Notes: generated from the sequence alone by a model not told the origin. A DNA stretch of 48,997 bases from Rodentibacter rarus (GCF_001998965.1 NZ_MLHJ01000012.1:1-48997), one strand, 5' to 3'. Shown: positions 18,207 to 28,430, counted from the first letter of the stretch. Program-made: numbers and translations.

Positions 18207-19346
18207 TTAGTATGCACTTAAAATTTGATGAATGTGTGTGATGGCTTTATCCAATGCTTCTTTTGAGATAATAAGCGGTGGCAATAAGCGTAAGGTATTT
18301 CCTCGGGCAGAAAGGGCGAGTATCTCTTTTTTGTGGAGTTTGCCTAGCACCTCCTCGACAGGAACGTGGTCTGCTAACTGTATGCCCAGCATAAAACCTT
18401 TACCGGAAACACGTTTTACCACAGAAAGTGCGGTCAATTCTTTCGCTATTTTTTTTAACAGCCATTCTCCTTTGGTTTGCACTTCTTCAAGTAATATCGG
18501 TGTCATATGATCGAGAACTTGATTTGCCGCTGCCATCGCAATCGGATTGCCACCAAAGGTGGAGCCGTGGGAGCCGTATTGAAATGCTTCCCCAAGGTTT
18601 TTCTTAGCGATGACCGCACCACATGGTAAACCGTTTGCCAGCCCTTTTGCGAGGGTTATGATGTCCGGTTGAATATCGTAATGTTGATGGGCAAATAATT
18701 TCCCGGTTCTCCCCATACCGGTTTGCACTTCATCTACAATCAGTAACACGCCTTGTGTTTGGCATTGTTTTTCTAAGGCGATTAACCATTCGGTATCAGC
18801 GACCGTTACCCCTCCTTCACCTTGGATGACTTCCACGAAGACGGCGGCGTAATCCGAAGTAATCGCAGATAATGCGGAAATTTCATTGTAATGAATAAAA
18901 TCAACATCATTTAATAATGTACCAAATCCGGTTTTAATCGCCTCATTACCCGTGATAGAGAGCGCCCCCATTGTTCGCCCATGAAAAGAATGATGAAATG
19001 TCATAAGTTTATGTTTACCGGTATATTTTCGGGCTAATTTGATTGCGGCTTCATTGGCTTCCGTCCCTGAATTACAAAAAAAGACCAATTGTTCTTCGTC
19101 TTTTACGAGCTTTTTCGCCACCTGCTCTTGAAGTGAACTATGATATAAATTGGAGGTATGCCATATGCAGTGTAATTGTTGGGTTACCGCCTGATTAAGG
19201 GGCTCTAGGTTGTAGCCGAGATTGCACACACCAATCCCGCTGGTTAAATCTAAATAGCGTTTTCCTTGATTATCTGTGAGATATACTCCCTCTCCGTGAA
19301 TAATTTCAAAGGGGAAACGCTTGTAAGTGTTAAATAATAAACTCAT
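18207..19346 (-). CDS. argD: Acetylornithine aminotransferase
   Basis: A 379-residue PLP enzyme (class III aminotransferase) that converts N-acetylglutamate semialdehyde to N-acetylornithine; the family often also acts in lysine synthesis. The PLP Lys is Lys234 (ITLAKGLANG), with Asp205 in LIVDEVQTGMGRTG and the phosphate-binding SGTEANEAA near 93. Last gene of the argCJBD operon: its ATG directly abuts the argB stop. Slightly shorter than E. coli ArgD (406) but complete. Confidence 0.94.
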   Translation of the reverse strand: MSLLFNTYKRFPFEIIHGEGVYLTDNQGKRYLDLTSGIGVCNLGYNLEPLNQAVTQQLHCIWHTSNLYHSSLQEQVAKKLVKDEEQLVFFCNSGTEANEAAIKLARKYTGKHKLMTFHHSFHGRTMGALSITGNEAIKTGFGTLLNDVDFIHYNEISALSAITSDYAAVFVEVIQGEGGVTVADTEWLIALEKQCQTQGVLLIVDEVQTGMGRTGKLFAHQHYDIQPDIITLAKGLANGLPCGAVIAKKNLGEAFQYGSHGSTFGGNPIAMAAANQVLDHMTPILLEEVQTKGEWLLKKIAKELTALSVVKRVSGKGFMLGIQLADHVPVEEVLGKLHKKEILALSARGNTLRLLPPLIISKEALDKAITHIHQILSAY

Positions 19347-20084
19347 TTAATCTTCCTTAAATATCGTGCCTTCATTGAATGTATTTGAACAAATTTTCAC
19401 ATAAGGTACGCCCTTTTCGAGGGCATAAAAGGCGGCGTTAATTTTAGGCTTCATTCCACAACCAATCACATTTTCGGCTTGTAATTGCTGGGCTGTTGTT
19501 GGGGTTATGGTTGAAATTAACCGTCCTTCTTTTAATACACCGGGAACATCGGTAACCAAGTAAAGGGCTTCAGCCTGCAATAATGTCGCAATTTCAGCGG
19601 CGGCATTATCACCATTAATATTTAATCTTCCACCTTGTTGGTTTTGTGCCAAGGGGGCAACGACGCCCACATAGTCTTGTAACAATGTTTCAAAAAGTGC
19701 GGTGTGAATATGGGTTATTTTTCCCACTGCACCGAATGCGATAGGATCAATTTCCTCACCTTGAATAGACGCATTAGTAATCGTATTTAACCCCATTGCC
19801 GAGATCTGATGGGATGCGAGCTGCTGCAAAATTTGCGGTTGAATTAAGCCTAATAACACCATTTGGGTGATTTCTAATGTGGCAGCATCGGTGATGCGGA
19901 TACCGTCTTTTTTCATCACAGGTAATTGCAATTTTTCACAATATTCGGAGATTTTATTGCCTCCACCGTGAACCAACAGAACGGCTTTTCCCGCCGCCCG
20001 CCATTGCTTGAGCTGTTGATAAAATATCGGAGTAAGCTCCGCGCCGGCATTACCACCCATTTTGATGACGATAAGATTTTTCAT
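19347..20084 (-). CDS. argB: Acetylglutamate kinase
   Basis: A 245-residue amino acid kinase that phosphorylates N-acetylglutamate, the second step of arginine synthesis. KMGGNAG (residues 8-14) and the HGGGN loop (about 40-44) bind ATP, and LNINGDNAAAEIA near 178 is typical of the family. There is no N-terminal extension of the arginine-inhibited type, so feedback by arginine probably does not act here. It lies 12 bases after argJ and abuts argD. Confidence 0.95.
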   Translation of the reverse strand: MKNLIVIKMGGNAGAELTPIFYQQLKQWRAAGKAVLLVHGGGNKISEYCEKLQLPVMKKDGIRITDAATLEITQMVLLGLIQPQILQQLASHQISAMGLNTITNASIQGEEIDPIAFGAVGKITHIHTALFETLLQDYVGVVAPLAQNQQGGRLNINGDNAAAEIATLLQAEALYLVTDVPGVLKEGRLISTITPTTAQQLQAENVIGCGMKPKINAAFYALEKGVPYVKICSNTFNEGTIFKED

Positions 20085-20096
20085 TTTTCCCCCTCA

Positions 20097-21296
20097 TTAG
20101 GTTGCATAAGAGGCATTAATATTCACATATTCGTAAGTTAAATCGCAGCCCCAAGCTTGCCCTTGGGCGTTGCCAACCTGCAAAAAAACATCAATAAAAA
20201 TGACCGCACTTTTTAAGGCTTCGCTGACCTCGTTTGGGTCAAAATTAGCGGCTTGACCTTTTTTCACCACCGATATTTGGTTGATATTGACGCTAACCGT
20301 TGCTGGATCGAGATGAATTTGTGAAGCGCCGAGAGCGCTCACAATTCGCCCCCAATTTGGATCCGCACCGAAGATAGCGCTTTTCACTAAACTTGAACCC
20401 ACAATGGATTTCGCCGCAATTCTGGCTTCTTCTATGGTTTTAGCGCCTTGCACATTCACTTCAATCAATTTTGTTGCCCCTTCACCGTCTTGTGCGATCA
20501 TTTTTGCCAATTCGGTGAGCATAAATTGATAAGCCTGTTTAATGAGCGGGTAATTGAGGCTTTGTTCGGTAATTTCCTGATGACCGGCTTGCCCGTTTGC
20601 CATTAATAGCACCATATCATTGGTGGAAGTATCACCATCAACAGTGATTTGATTGAAAGTTTGTTCCGTTAATTCACTAAGCAGAGATTGCAATGTCTTG
20701 GCTTCAATAGCGCAATCTGTTACTACGAAGGCTAACATAGTCGCCATATTTGGGTGGATCATGCCGGAACCCTTGGCAAAACCGGTGAGAGTGCAGGGTT
20801 TTCCGTCAATCTCAAGACGGAGGCAAAGGGTTTTGGCTTTGGTATCGGTGGTTAAGATCGCTTGGGTGATGAAATCGTTTTGTGTTTTTTCCAGCTTTGC
20901 AATGCCCTGTTGCATTTTATCCATAGGTAATGGCGTGCCAATTAAGCCGGTGGACGCCACGCCGACAAGATCGGGCAAAATGCCTAATTTTTCTGCCACC
21001 CATTGTTGTTCCGATAGCACGTCTTGCACACCTTGTTCGCCGGTGCAAGCGTTAGCAAACCCACTGTTCACCACAATAGCCTGCAATTGTTGTGTTTTTT
21101 TAACCAGATTTTTTGTTATCACCGTCGGTGCTGCACAAATTTTATTGGTGGTATAAACACCGGCAGCATTCGCCACCACATCAGACACCACCCAGCCTAA
21201 ATCCAATTTGCTATAACGCAACCCTGCGTGTACCGCATCGCTGCTGTAACCTTTTGGCCAGCAAAATGCTTGTTCTTGCCATTTTGTTTTGTTCAT
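20097..21296 (-). CDS. argJ: Ornithine acetyltransferase (ArgJ)
   Basis: A 399-residue enzyme that transfers the acetyl group from N-acetylornithine to glutamate, so the pathway recycles acetyl groups. The self-cleavage site is at Thr186 in GMIHPNMATML; cleavage would give alpha and beta chains. The start MNKTKWQE at 21296 has GGAGG six bases upstream; an ATG at 21308 in the same frame lies inside that ribosome site and is less likely. Whether it is bifunctional (also using acetyl-CoA) cannot be told from sequence by eye. Confidence 0.95.
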   Translation of the reverse strand: MNKTKWQEQAFCWPKGYSSDAVHAGLRYSKLDLGWVVSDVVANAAGVYTTNKICAAPTVITKNLVKKTQQLQAIVVNSGFANACTGEQGVQDVLSEQQWVAEKLGILPDLVGVASTGLIGTPLPMDKMQQGIAKLEKTQNDFITQAILTTDTKAKTLCLRLEIDGKPCTLTGFAKGSGMIHPNMATMLAFVVTDCAIEAKTLQSLLSELTEQTFNQITVDGDTSTNDMVLLMANGQAGHQEITEQSLNYPLIKQAYQFMLTELAKMIAQDGEGATKLIEVNVQGAKTIEEARIAAKSIVGSSLVKSAIFGADPNWGRIVSALGASQIHLDPATVSVNINQISVVKKGQAANFDPNEVSEALKSAVIFIDVFLQVGNAQGQAWGCDLTYEYVNINASYAT

Positions 21297-21311
21297 GCTT
21301 TCCTCCATTAC

Positions 21312-22334
21312 TTAAGGGAATAAGGGAAACTGCGGTAAACCGACCGTCTCCTCAAATCCAAAATATAAATTAAAGTTTTGCACCGCTTGCCCAGCTGCAC
21401 CTTTCATTAAATTGTCGATCACAGAGACGATGGTGACGATTTTTGTGGAAGGGTTCCACATCACACCGATATCGCAGAAATTGGAGCCGACCACCTCTTT
21501 AATGGTGGGCAGTTGTGCGCCTCTAAAACGCACAAAGGGCTTTTCTGCATAACATTGTGTAAAAATGTTTTCGATGATTGACTGTGTAACCGGCTGGGTA
21601 AGTTTTGCATAAGTATTCACCATAATGCCACGAGTGATGGGTAATAATGTGGTCGAAAATTGAATTTGTTGCAAACTTGCATCCCAATCACTTAATTGTT
21701 GGGTGATTTCGGGAATATGTTGATGTTGATTTAAACGGTAAACCCATAAATTTTCGTTGATAAAGGGGAAATGTGTCGATGTTGTCGGATTTTTACCCGC
21801 ACCGGATACGCCGGATTTTGCATCCGTAATAATGGAGCCTGCCTCAACCATTCCGGCTTTTGCCAAGGGCGCTAGACCTAATAAGGTTGCAGTGGCATAA
21901 CAACCCGGATTGGCAATATAAGGAGTATAGTTTGTGGTAAATTCAGGCAACGCATAGGTGATTTTGTGGGCAGGTGATAATTGCCGCCCTTTTTGGTGAT
22001 ACCAATTTTCATAGAGCTGTTCGCTTCTCAAGCGGAAATCGCCGGATAAATCAATGACAGGGAAAGCGCTATCAATTAAGGGTTGCATTAACTTCCCTGT
22101 GACCCCCGAAGGGGTGGCACAGAATAGGCAATCCGTTTCTTGTTGAATATTTTTTACATCAAATGGTTTGATTATTATATCGTTTTTCCCAAGTGCGGGA
22201 ATGCGCTCGCTGAGCATTTGCGTTTCTTGTGTGCTGCCATAAAGTATGACTTGAGAGACTTTCGGATGTTGTGCCAGTAATGTGTAAAGTACCGTGCCGC
22301 TATAACCCGTAATGCCGATAATGCCAACTTTCAT
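21312..22334 (-). CDS. argC: N-acetyl-gamma-glutamyl-phosphate reductase
   Basis: A 340-residue NADPH enzyme for the third step of arginine synthesis, and the first gene of argCJBD. The dinucleotide motif GITGYSG (7-13) and the catalytic Cys145 in ANPGCYATA are present. GVSGAGKNPTTSTHFPF is the usual arginine-family loop. The ribosome site TTGGAG lies just upstream of the ATG at 22334. The promoter region carries two ArgR boxes, so repression by arginine is expected. Confidence 0.96.
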   Translation of the reverse strand: MKVGIIGITGYSGTVLYTLLAQHPKVSQVILYGSTQETQMLSERIPALGKNDIIIKPFDVKNIQQETDCLFCATPSGVTGKLMQPLIDSAFPVIDLSGDFRLRSEQLYENWYHQKGRQLSPAHKITYALPEFTTNYTPYIANPGCYATATLLGLAPLAKAGMVEAGSIITDAKSGVSGAGKNPTTSTHFPFINENLWVYRLNQHQHIPEITQQLSDWDASLQQIQFSTTLLPITRGIMVNTYAKLTQPVTQSIIENIFTQCYAEKPFVRFRGAQLPTIKEVVGSNFCDIGVMWNPSTKIVTIVSVIDNLMKGAAGQAVQNFNLYFGFEETVGLPQFPLFP

Positions 22335-22355
22335 ATTTACTCCAATAAGATTTAT

Positions 22356-22411
22356 TTTGCATATTTATGCAATTATTTAGAATAAATATATTAATTTAAC
22401 GTGCATGTCAA
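22356..22411 (-). promoter_or_regulatory. argC promoter with tandem ArgR boxes
   Basis: TGCATATTTATGCA (22358-22371) is a perfect match to the ARG box TGNATWWWWATNCA. A weaker second box fills 22377-22394, three bases away, the standard spacing of ArgR operators. On the minus strand a consensus -35 TTGACA (complement of 22406-22411) and a -10 TATATT (complement of 22385-22390) are 15 bases apart, so the boxes cover the -10 and start point. Confidence 0.8.
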
Positions 22412-22507
22412 CCCAAATATCGTAAAAATGTTAGCTGGTCGAACCAATTTATTGGAAAAAATAAAATGTAGTGGTGATTGGAGGGGCTGATAAAAAATAT
22501 TATTTTT

Positions 22508-22523
22508 GATGATCAAGATCATC
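22508..22523 (+). promoter_or_regulatory. FNR/CRP-type palindrome upstream of ansB
   Basis: GATGATCAAGATCATC is a 7-2-7 inverted repeat, and its core TGAT-N4-ATCA fits FNR with one mismatch in each half. It lies 80-95 bases before the ansB start. The E. coli ansB gene is activated by FNR and CRP, so an anaerobic activator site is plausible. I see no convincing -10 at the expected distance. Confidence 0.5.
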
Positions 22524-22602
22524 TTTTTCTCTTTTTGCCATTCCATCTTAATCGGTTTAGTTAGAAGATAGCAGGGAATTTATTATCCCTATGGAGTTTT
22601 TT

Positions 22603-23652
22603 ATGAAATTAAACAAATTGGCGTTCTCTTTACTACTAGGTTTTAGTGTTTCTGCGGTGAATGCGGCTGAATTACTGAATATTACGATTCTTGCGACAGG
22701 CGGCACGATTGCCGGTAGTGGACAAAGTGCGGTCAATTCTGCCTACAAAGCCGGACAGCTTAATATTGATACTTTGATTGAGGCAGTACCGGAAATGAAA
22801 AATATTGCCAATATCAAGGGTGAACAAATTGTGAAAATCGGTTCACAAGATATGAATGATGAGGTTTGGTTAAAATTGGCGAAGGCAATCAATGCGCAAT
22901 GTAAAAATACCGATGGTTTTGTGATCACACACGGTACTGATACGATGGAAGAAACCGCCTATTTCTTAGATCTCACGGTAAAATGTGAAAAACCGGTTGT
23001 ACTTGTGGGGGCGATGCGTCCTGCCACGGAAAAGAGTGCAGACGGTCCGTTAAATTTATATAACGCAGTTGTGGTGGCGACCGATAAAAAATCTGCCGGT
23101 CGCGGTGTACTTGTAGCGATGAATAATGAAGTGCTTGGTGCCCGTGATGTGACGAAAACCAGTACCACAGCAGTGCAAACCTTCCATTCACCAAATTTTG
23201 GTGCGTTAGGTTATATTCATAATAGCAAGGTGGATTATGAACGTTCACCGGAAAGCAAGCATACAGTGAACACACCATTTAATGTGGAAAAATTAGACAG
23301 CCTACCAAAAGTGGGCATTGTTTATGCTTATTCTAACGCACCAATTGAACCGTTAAATGCCTTATTAGATGCGGGTTATCAAGGTATTGTCACGGCTGGT
23401 GTGGGGAATGGGAATGTTAATGCCGCTCACTTGGAACGCTTAGAAAAAGCGGTAAAAGAGGGCGTGTCTGTGGTGCGTTCTTCCCGTGTGCCAACGGGTT
23501 ATACAACCCGTGATGCCGAGGTGGATGATTCTCAATATGGTTTTGTTGCTTCCGGTACACTGAATCCGCAAAAAGCACGGGTGCTATTACAACTTGCTTT
23601 AACGCAAACTAAGGATCCGAAAGTTATTCAACAATACTTTGAAGATTTCTAA
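22603..23652 (+). CDS. ansB: Type II L-asparaginase, periplasmic
   Basis: A 349-residue precursor with a signal peptide (MKLNKLAFSLLLGFSVSAVNA, cut near 21/22). It hydrolyses asparagine to aspartate and ammonia in the periplasm. Both catalytic motifs are seen: ATGGTIAGSG with Thr35 and THGTDTMEET with Thr112. I chose the ATG at 22603 because GGAG precedes it and it starts the signal peptide; an upstream ATG at 22591 contains that ribosome site. Aspartate made here could feed the Dcu carrier further right. Confidence 0.95.
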   Translation: MKLNKLAFSLLLGFSVSAVNAAELLNITILATGGTIAGSGQSAVNSAYKAGQLNIDTLIEAVPEMKNIANIKGEQIVKIGSQDMNDEVWLKLAKAINAQCKNTDGFVITHGTDTMEETAYFLDLTVKCEKPVVLVGAMRPATEKSADGPLNLYNAVVVATDKKSAGRGVLVAMNNEVLGARDVTKTSTTAVQTFHSPNFGALGYIHNSKVDYERSPESKHTVNTPFNVEKLDSLPKVGIVYAYSNAPIEPLNALLDAGYQGIVTAGVGNGNVNAAHLERLEKAVKEGVSVVRSSRVPTGYTTRDAEVDDSQYGFVASGTLNPQKARVLLQLALTQTKDPKVIQQYFEDF

Positions 23653-23713
23653 TTTTGCAGGCGAAAAGTGCTGTGAAAATGATCTGACCTAAAAAATTAG
23701 ACTTACTGAATTT

Positions 23714-23755
23714 AAGAACCGGGTTCTGTACTATACAGATCTTGGTTCTTTAAAT
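23714..23755 (+). terminator. Likely terminator after ansB
   Basis: A two-part hairpin: AAGAACC (23714-23720) pairs with GGTTCTT (23744-23750), and inside it CTGTA (23726-23730) pairs with TACAG (23734-23738). Only a short TAAATT tail follows, so its strength is uncertain. Confidence 0.55.
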
Positions 23756-23849
23756 TGTGACAAAAAGTGAGGACGAACACTGATTTTGGATTGGGGTGAT
23801 ATTGAAATTTGCTATAATCCTCCCACTTTAATCATTTTCTCAAAATCCA

Positions 23850-24284
23850 ATGGATATACTCATTGTTGTTATTGTACTAGGTACTCTCGCCATTTTCACT
23901 CTCGTTCCTTTCATTCGTTTTCTACAAACCCGAAATAACAGAGAATTTGAAGGGGAAAAACTCATTCCCTTTAGCTGTGGGAAAGTGTTTAGCCCAGAGC
24001 GTTATTATTTTAATTCAAAAGGGATTTTTATCTTCCGTGCAGGGCAATTAGTTCATCATTATCAATTTGAGGATTTGATCGCTTTGGAAAAAATGAGTGT
24101 AACAGTGAATAACCGAAAATACTGGTTTATGCGTATTCACACCCCAAACGGGCAACGCCATTATCAATTTATTCCGAAAGATACGATTTTTAATGACAAT
24201 TTCACACAGTTTTACCGCTTATTAAAAGTGAACTATCCAACTAAAGTGAAAGGAAAATGGCATAGATGGTTTGCAGGCGTTTAA
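23850..24284 (+). CDS. Small membrane-anchored protein of unknown function
   Basis: A 144-residue protein I do not recognise. It has one N-terminal membrane helix (about 3-24), then a basic and aromatic-rich, probably beta-structured domain (SPERYYFNSKGIFIFRAGQLVHHYQFEDL) that could lie on the cytoplasmic face. The layout recalls PH-like or YcxB-like membrane-bound domains, but that is a guess. No clear ribosome site precedes the ATG. It is flanked by terminators on both sides and is probably transcribed alone. Confidence 0.65.
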   Translation: MDILIVVIVLGTLAIFTLVPFIRFLQTRNNREFEGEKLIPFSCGKVFSPERYYFNSKGIFIFRAGQLVHHYQFEDLIALEKMSVTVNNRKYWFMRIHTPNGQRHYQFIPKDTIFNDNFTQFYRLLKVNYPTKVKGKWHRWFAGV

Positions 24285-24333
24285 AAACGAAAGGAAAATT
24301 GACCGCTCTTTTGAACATATTGATAGCAAAAAA

Positions 24334-24357
24334 GTGGGCAAATCGCCCACTTATTTT
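24334..24357. terminator. Bidirectional terminator between the unknown gene and cpdB
   Basis: Stem GTGGGC (24334-24339) pairs with GCCCAC (24345-24350) around AAATC. A-runs lie to the left and TTATTTTTTA to the right, so it serves both converging genes. Confidence 0.85.
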
Positions 24358-26331
24358 TTATTTCGACAAATCAATCTGATACACCGCAAAGCCCACTTCG
24401 TCAGTGCCAACTTGTTTGGTTGGATACAGTGATTTTTCTTTGATAAATTGTGTTGCCTGCTCTGTTGGCGAGGTTTCAAAGCGAATGTCTAATTTATCAT
24501 TGCCTTTGATTGGCACAAAACGCCAGTTTTTATCCGCACTTGGATTCACCGCGCCCTCTTTTTCACTGGTAGCTTTGATGTAGTCTGCCAGAATTTGGCG
24601 GTTTTCATCCGGTGAAGCATAGACAATATGTTGATCGCCCGTGCCGGGGAATTTATTGCTGTAAGCACGATAATTGTTGGTGGCAATTAAAAATTCCGCT
24701 TTTGGATCAACCGGTTTGCCTTGATAAGTGAGGTTTACTACACGGTGCGATTTTGGATTAATGAGTTTACATTCGCCATCATAACGGGCCGGTCTGGTGA
24801 TATCGAATTCATAATTAACCCCATCAATCACATCAAAATTATAGGTGCGGAAACCTTCCCAATTTATCAACGATTGTGGTTTATCACCGGTTGGGTCGAT
24901 TTGATTGAACATACCGGCACTACATTCAAGCCATTCTTTGAGCTGTTCGCCCGTGACTTTCACCACCACAAGGGTGTTTGGATAAAGATAGAGATCTGCC
25001 GCATTACGGAAAGTGAGTTCACCTTTATTCACTTCGGTGTAACCGGTCGGGTCGTTTTTACGTCCCCCTGCTTTAAATGGTGCACCTGCACTTAAAATCG
25101 GTAATCCTGCCATTGCTGCCACATTGGGTGCGACTTTTTCCACATAGGCTTTTTGGGCTTGGTTTACAATTTGAATAGTTGGGTCATCTTGCACCAACGC
25201 TAAATAGCTATACATATTGTCGGTGGCTTTCCCAATAGGTTGCGACACAAATTTACGGGTTGCTTCGTGAGCCGGTTGTAAAAGTGCGGTCAATTCTGGG
25301 TCATTTTCAACAAGGGCTTTTTTATTTTCAGCATCAAAAATCGGGCGAAGTGCAGCACGCCCTTCTGTTACAATCCATTTGCCATTATGCTCGGTTAAGC
25401 CTAAATCCACGACACTGATATTATTTGCCCAATACCCCGCCATACTTTCCGGCACACCTTTTACTGTACCTTTCACAATATCCGCATTTGGTGATTTGGC
25501 GAACTCTTTGTTTGGGAATAAGCGGTGTGAATGGCCAAAAATCACTGCATCAATATGTGGTACATCTGCCAGATAGAATGCGGAATTTTCTGCCCCTTCT
25601 TTATAAGGTTCGTCCGATGGACCTGTGTGTGCCAAGGCAATCACAATATCTGCCCCTTTTTGTTTCATTTCAGGCACATATTTTTGTGCGGTTTTAACAA
25701 TATCCCGGGCTTCCACTTTGCCTTGTAAATTGGCTTTGTCCCACACCATAATTTGAGGCGGCACAAAACCGATATAACCAATTTTTAGCTGATGGGTTTT
25801 ACCTTGATTATCCACCACCACTTTTTCTTGAATTACATAAGGGGTGAAATAAGGCTCATCACTGTCGGCTTTTACCACATTGGCATTGATAATCGGGAAT
25901 GTCGCCTGTTTCATTGAATCCGCCAGATAATCTAAGCCATAGTTAAATTCGTGATTACCCAATGTACCCACATCATAATTCATCGCATTTAGGCATTCTA
26001 TTGCCGGATTAGGTTTACCTTCTTTGTAACCTTGTGCCGCTTGGTAATCGGCAATGGGGTTACCTTGAATTAAATCACCGTTATCCACTAATACGCTATT
26101 TTTTACCTCAGTGCGGGCCTGACGAATTAAACTGGCCGCACGGGTAAAACCGAATTTATCTGTTGGGGCATCTTTGTAGTAATCAAAATCCGTTAAAAAA
26201 CTATGAATATCCGTAGTCGCTACAATGCGTAAATCAAGGTCTGGTTTGCCTTTTGCCATGGTGAAACGGCTTGCGCCTAATGCAAGAATGCTGCTTGCAC
26301 CAATTTGAATAAAATGACGTCTGTTTATCAT
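24358..26331 (-). CDS. cpdB: 2',3'-cyclic-nucleotide 2'-phosphodiesterase / 3'-nucleotidase
   Basis: A 657-residue exported metallophosphatase. It opens 2',3'-cyclic nucleotides and removes the 3'-phosphate, so extracellular nucleotides can be used. The N-terminus [15 protein letters not shown] has a twin-arginine motif before a hydrophobic stretch, suggesting Tat export. Metal-binding motifs are clear: [32 protein letters not shown] and [10 protein letters not shown]. The C-terminal 5'-nucleotidase domain follows (about 380 on). The start at 26331 matches the family length; the frame runs further upstream without support. Confidence 0.95.
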   Translation of the reverse strand: MINRRHFIQIGASSILALGASRFTMAKGKPDLDLRIVATTDIHSFLTDFDYYKDAPTDKFGFTRAASLIRQARTEVKNSVLVDNGDLIQGNPIADYQAAQGYKEGKPNPAIECLNAMNYDVGTLGNHEFNYGLDYLADSMKQATFPIINANVVKADSDEPYFTPYVIQEKVVVDNQGKTHQLKIGYIGFVPPQIMVWDKANLQGKVEARDIVKTAQKYVPEMKQKGADIVIALAHTGPSDEPYKEGAENSAFYLADVPHIDAVIFGHSHRLFPNKEFAKSPNADIVKGTVKGVPESMAGYWANNISVVDLGLTEHNGKWIVTEGRAALRPIFDAENKKALVENDPELTALLQPAHEATRKFVSQPIGKATDNMYSYLALVQDDPTIQIVNQAQKAYVEKVAPNVAAMAGLPILSAGAPFKAGGRKNDPTGYTEVNKGELTFRNAADLYLYPNTLVVVKVTGEQLKEWLECSAGMFNQIDPTGDKPQSLINWEGFRTYNFDVIDGVNYEFDITRPARYDGECKLINPKSHRVVNLTYQGKPVDPKAEFLIATNNYRAYSNKFPGTGDQHIVYASPDENRQILADYIKATSEKEGAVNPSADKNWRFVPIKGNDKLDIRFETSPTEQATQFIKEKSLYPTKQVGTDEVGFAVYQIDLSK

Positions 26332-26656
26332 GAAAATGTCCTTACTGGAGAGGGAAATTGAGCAATATTCTAAGAAAAACCTCCTGTTTTTGAAAGAAAG
26401 TGCGGTCATATTTTTTGTTTGGAATGTAAAAATTTTGAATTTTTTATATCAAAAAAGAAATGAATTTATGACAAAAACGCCTGTTATCTATAACTATTTA
26501 TTAGTATTGCTCTGAATCTAGATCAAAAAAATATTAATTAATTAAAAGTTCTTTTTGTATGGTTTATTTAAAGAGTTTATGATTGTTCCATAAACCTGAC
26601 TTTTTTTATCGGGTTTATATTTGACAACTTTATACTCTAAAAGAGGATTTTATTAT
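26332..26656. promoter_or_regulatory. Divergent cpdB/hcp intergenic region with FNR-like site
   Basis: This 325-base gap holds no gene. An uptake sequence is at 26398-26406. TGAATCTAGATCAA (26513-26526) matches FNR (TTGAT-N4-ATCAA) fully in the right half and partly in the left. hcp is FNR-activated in E. coli, so this is a reasonable activator site. I found no clear NsrR operator and no -10 box at the ideal distance. The hcp ribosome site AGAGGA is at 26642-26647. Confidence 0.45.
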
Positions 26657-28309
26657 ATGTATTGCGTACAATGTGAACAAACTATGCGCACACCTGTGGG
26701 GAACGGTTGTAGCTACTCTCAAGGAATGTGCGGTAAAACCGCTGAAACTTCCGACTTACAAGATTTATTGGTCGCCACCTTGCAAAGCCTTTCTGCATGG
26801 GCAATCCAAGCTCGAGATTTAGCGATTATTGATAATGAAATTGATGCGTTTGCGGCACAAGCATTCTTTTCTACCTTAACGAACGTAAATTTCGATTCTC
26901 AACGTATTGTAGAATATGCTCAGCAAACCATTTGCTATCGTGACGATTTAATCAAACGCTGCCGTGCGGTGAATGCTGGCATTGATGTAAACCATCCACT
27001 GGCACACTTACAACTCGAAGGCACAACCATTGCCGATCTCACCAAACAAGCGGCAAATTTTGCACTCAATTCCGACCGCACTTTAATTGGCGAAGAAGCC
27101 CATGGTGTGCGTATGTTATGTTTGTACGGATTAAAAGGCGCCGCGGCCTACATGGAACACGCTTATGTTTTAGGTAAATTCGATAACGAAGTGTATCGTC
27201 AATTCCACGAATTTATGGCATGGCTTGGCACCCAACCAAGTGACTTAAACGAATTATTGGAAAAAGCCCTTGCTATCGGCAATATGAACTTCCAAGTTAT
27301 GAGCCTGTTAGATGCCGGGGAAACGGAAGCCTTTGGAAACCCAGTACCGGCAACGGTAAACGTAAAACCGGTGGCAGGTAAATGTATTTTAATTTCCGGT
27401 CATGACTTGAAAGACTTAAAAGCCTTATTGGAACAAACCGAAGGCACCGGCGTGAATGTTTACACCCACGGAGAAATGTTGCCAGCGCACGGTTATCCGG
27501 AGTTGAAAAAATATAAACACTTAGTGGGTAACTACGGTAGCGGATGGCAAAATCAACAAAAAGAATTTGCTAAATTCCCGGGCCCGGTGATCATGACGTC
27601 CAACTGTATTATTGACCCGAATGTAGGCAATTATGCTGATCGTATTTACACTCGTAGCATCGTCGGCTGGCCGGGCGTGACACATATTGAAGATCGCGAT
27701 TTCAGTCAAGTGATCGCCAAAGCGCAAGAAATGGCAGGTTTCCCTTATGATGAATTGGAGCATCAAATCACCGTGGGTTTCGGTCGTCAAACCCTATTGG
27801 ACGCCTCTGATGCGGTCATCAACCTCGTTGCCGGTGGCAAATTACGCCATGTATTCTTGGTAGGTGGTTGCGACGGCAGCAAAGGCGAACGTAGCTACTA
27901 CACCGATTTCGCCCGTCAAGTGCCGGAAGATTGTGCGATTTTAACCTTAGGTTGCGGAAAATACCGTTTCAACAAATTAGACTTCGGTGTCATCGACGGC
28001 TTACCGCGATTATTGGATGTCGGGCAATGTAACGATGCTTACTCCGCCATTATGCTTGCCGTGAATCTTTCACAAAAACTCGGCATCGGTGTCAATGAAC
28101 TGCCGTTAACCCTCGTGCTTTCTTGGTTTGAACAAAAAGCCATCGTGATTTTATTAACCTTATTGGCGTTGGGCGTGAAAAACATTTACACCGGTCCAAC
28201 TGCACCGGCGTTCTTAAACGATAATGTGATGGCATTGTTGAACGAAAAATTCGGCTTACGCGGCTTAACCACTCCGGAACAAGATATGGCGGAAGCCTTA
28301 GCGAAATAA
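26657..28309 (+). CDS. hcp: Hybrid cluster protein (hydroxylamine / nitric oxide reductase)
   Basis: A 550-residue cytoplasmic Fe-S protein, the same length as E. coli Hcp and closely similar to it. It reduces NO (and hydroxylamine in vitro) during anaerobic growth on nitrate or nitrite. N-terminal cluster cysteines are C3, C6, C18 and C25 ([21 protein letters not shown]). Hybrid-cluster ligands appear in [29 protein letters not shown] and [10 protein letters not shown]. The start at 26657 gives the family N-terminus; a start at 26621 would add a non-family leader. Its reductase hcr follows. Confidence 0.97.
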   Translation: MYCVQCEQTMRTPVGNGCSYSQGMCGKTAETSDLQDLLVATLQSLSAWAIQARDLAIIDNEIDAFAAQAFFSTLTNVNFDSQRIVEYAQQTICYRDDLIKRCRAVNAGIDVNHPLAHLQLEGTTIADLTKQAANFALNSDRTLIGEEAHGVRMLCLYGLKGAAAYMEHAYVLGKFDNEVYRQFHEFMAWLGTQPSDLNELLEKALAIGNMNFQVMSLLDAGETEAFGNPVPATVNVKPVAGKCILISGHDLKDLKALLEQTEGTGVNVYTHGEMLPAHGYPELKKYKHLVGNYGSGWQNQQKEFAKFPGPVIMTSNCIIDPNVGNYADRIYTRSIVGWPGVTHIEDRDFSQVIAKAQEMAGFPYDELEHQITVGFGRQTLLDASDAVINLVAGGKLRHVFLVGGCDGSKGERSYYTDFARQVPEDCAILTLGCGKYRFNKLDFGVIDGLPRLLDVGQCNDAYSAIMLAVNLSQKLGIGVNELPLTLVLSWFEQKAIVILLTLLALGVKNIYTGPTAPAFLNDNVMALLNEKFGLRGLTTPEQDMAEALAK

Positions 28310-28351
28310 GGGTTAATGGGAAAAGTGCGGTTGTTTTTGGTGGTGTTTTAA

Positions 28352-28384
28352 TTTCCCCTCGCCGGCAAGCAGGCGAGAGGAAAA
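28352..28384. other. Strong hairpin in the hcp-hcr gap
   Basis: CTCGCC (28358-28363) pairs with GGCGAG (28372-28377), and the stem extends through one mismatch with CC/GG and TTT/AAA to about 12 pairs. No T-run follows on the coding strand, so it is more likely an mRNA-processing or stabilising element than a terminator. Two oppositely oriented uptake sequences flank it (28323-28331 and 28399-28407). Confidence 0.55.
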
Positions 28385-28430
28385 TAACGCTAAACCCCAC
28401 CGCACTTCCAAACACGCAAAGAGAAACACT

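Noticed and set aside
26621..26656. Longer N-terminus for hcp
   Set aside because: The extra 12 residues ([12 protein letters not shown]) have no counterpart in the family, and the ribosome site lies inside them, just before the ATG at 26657.
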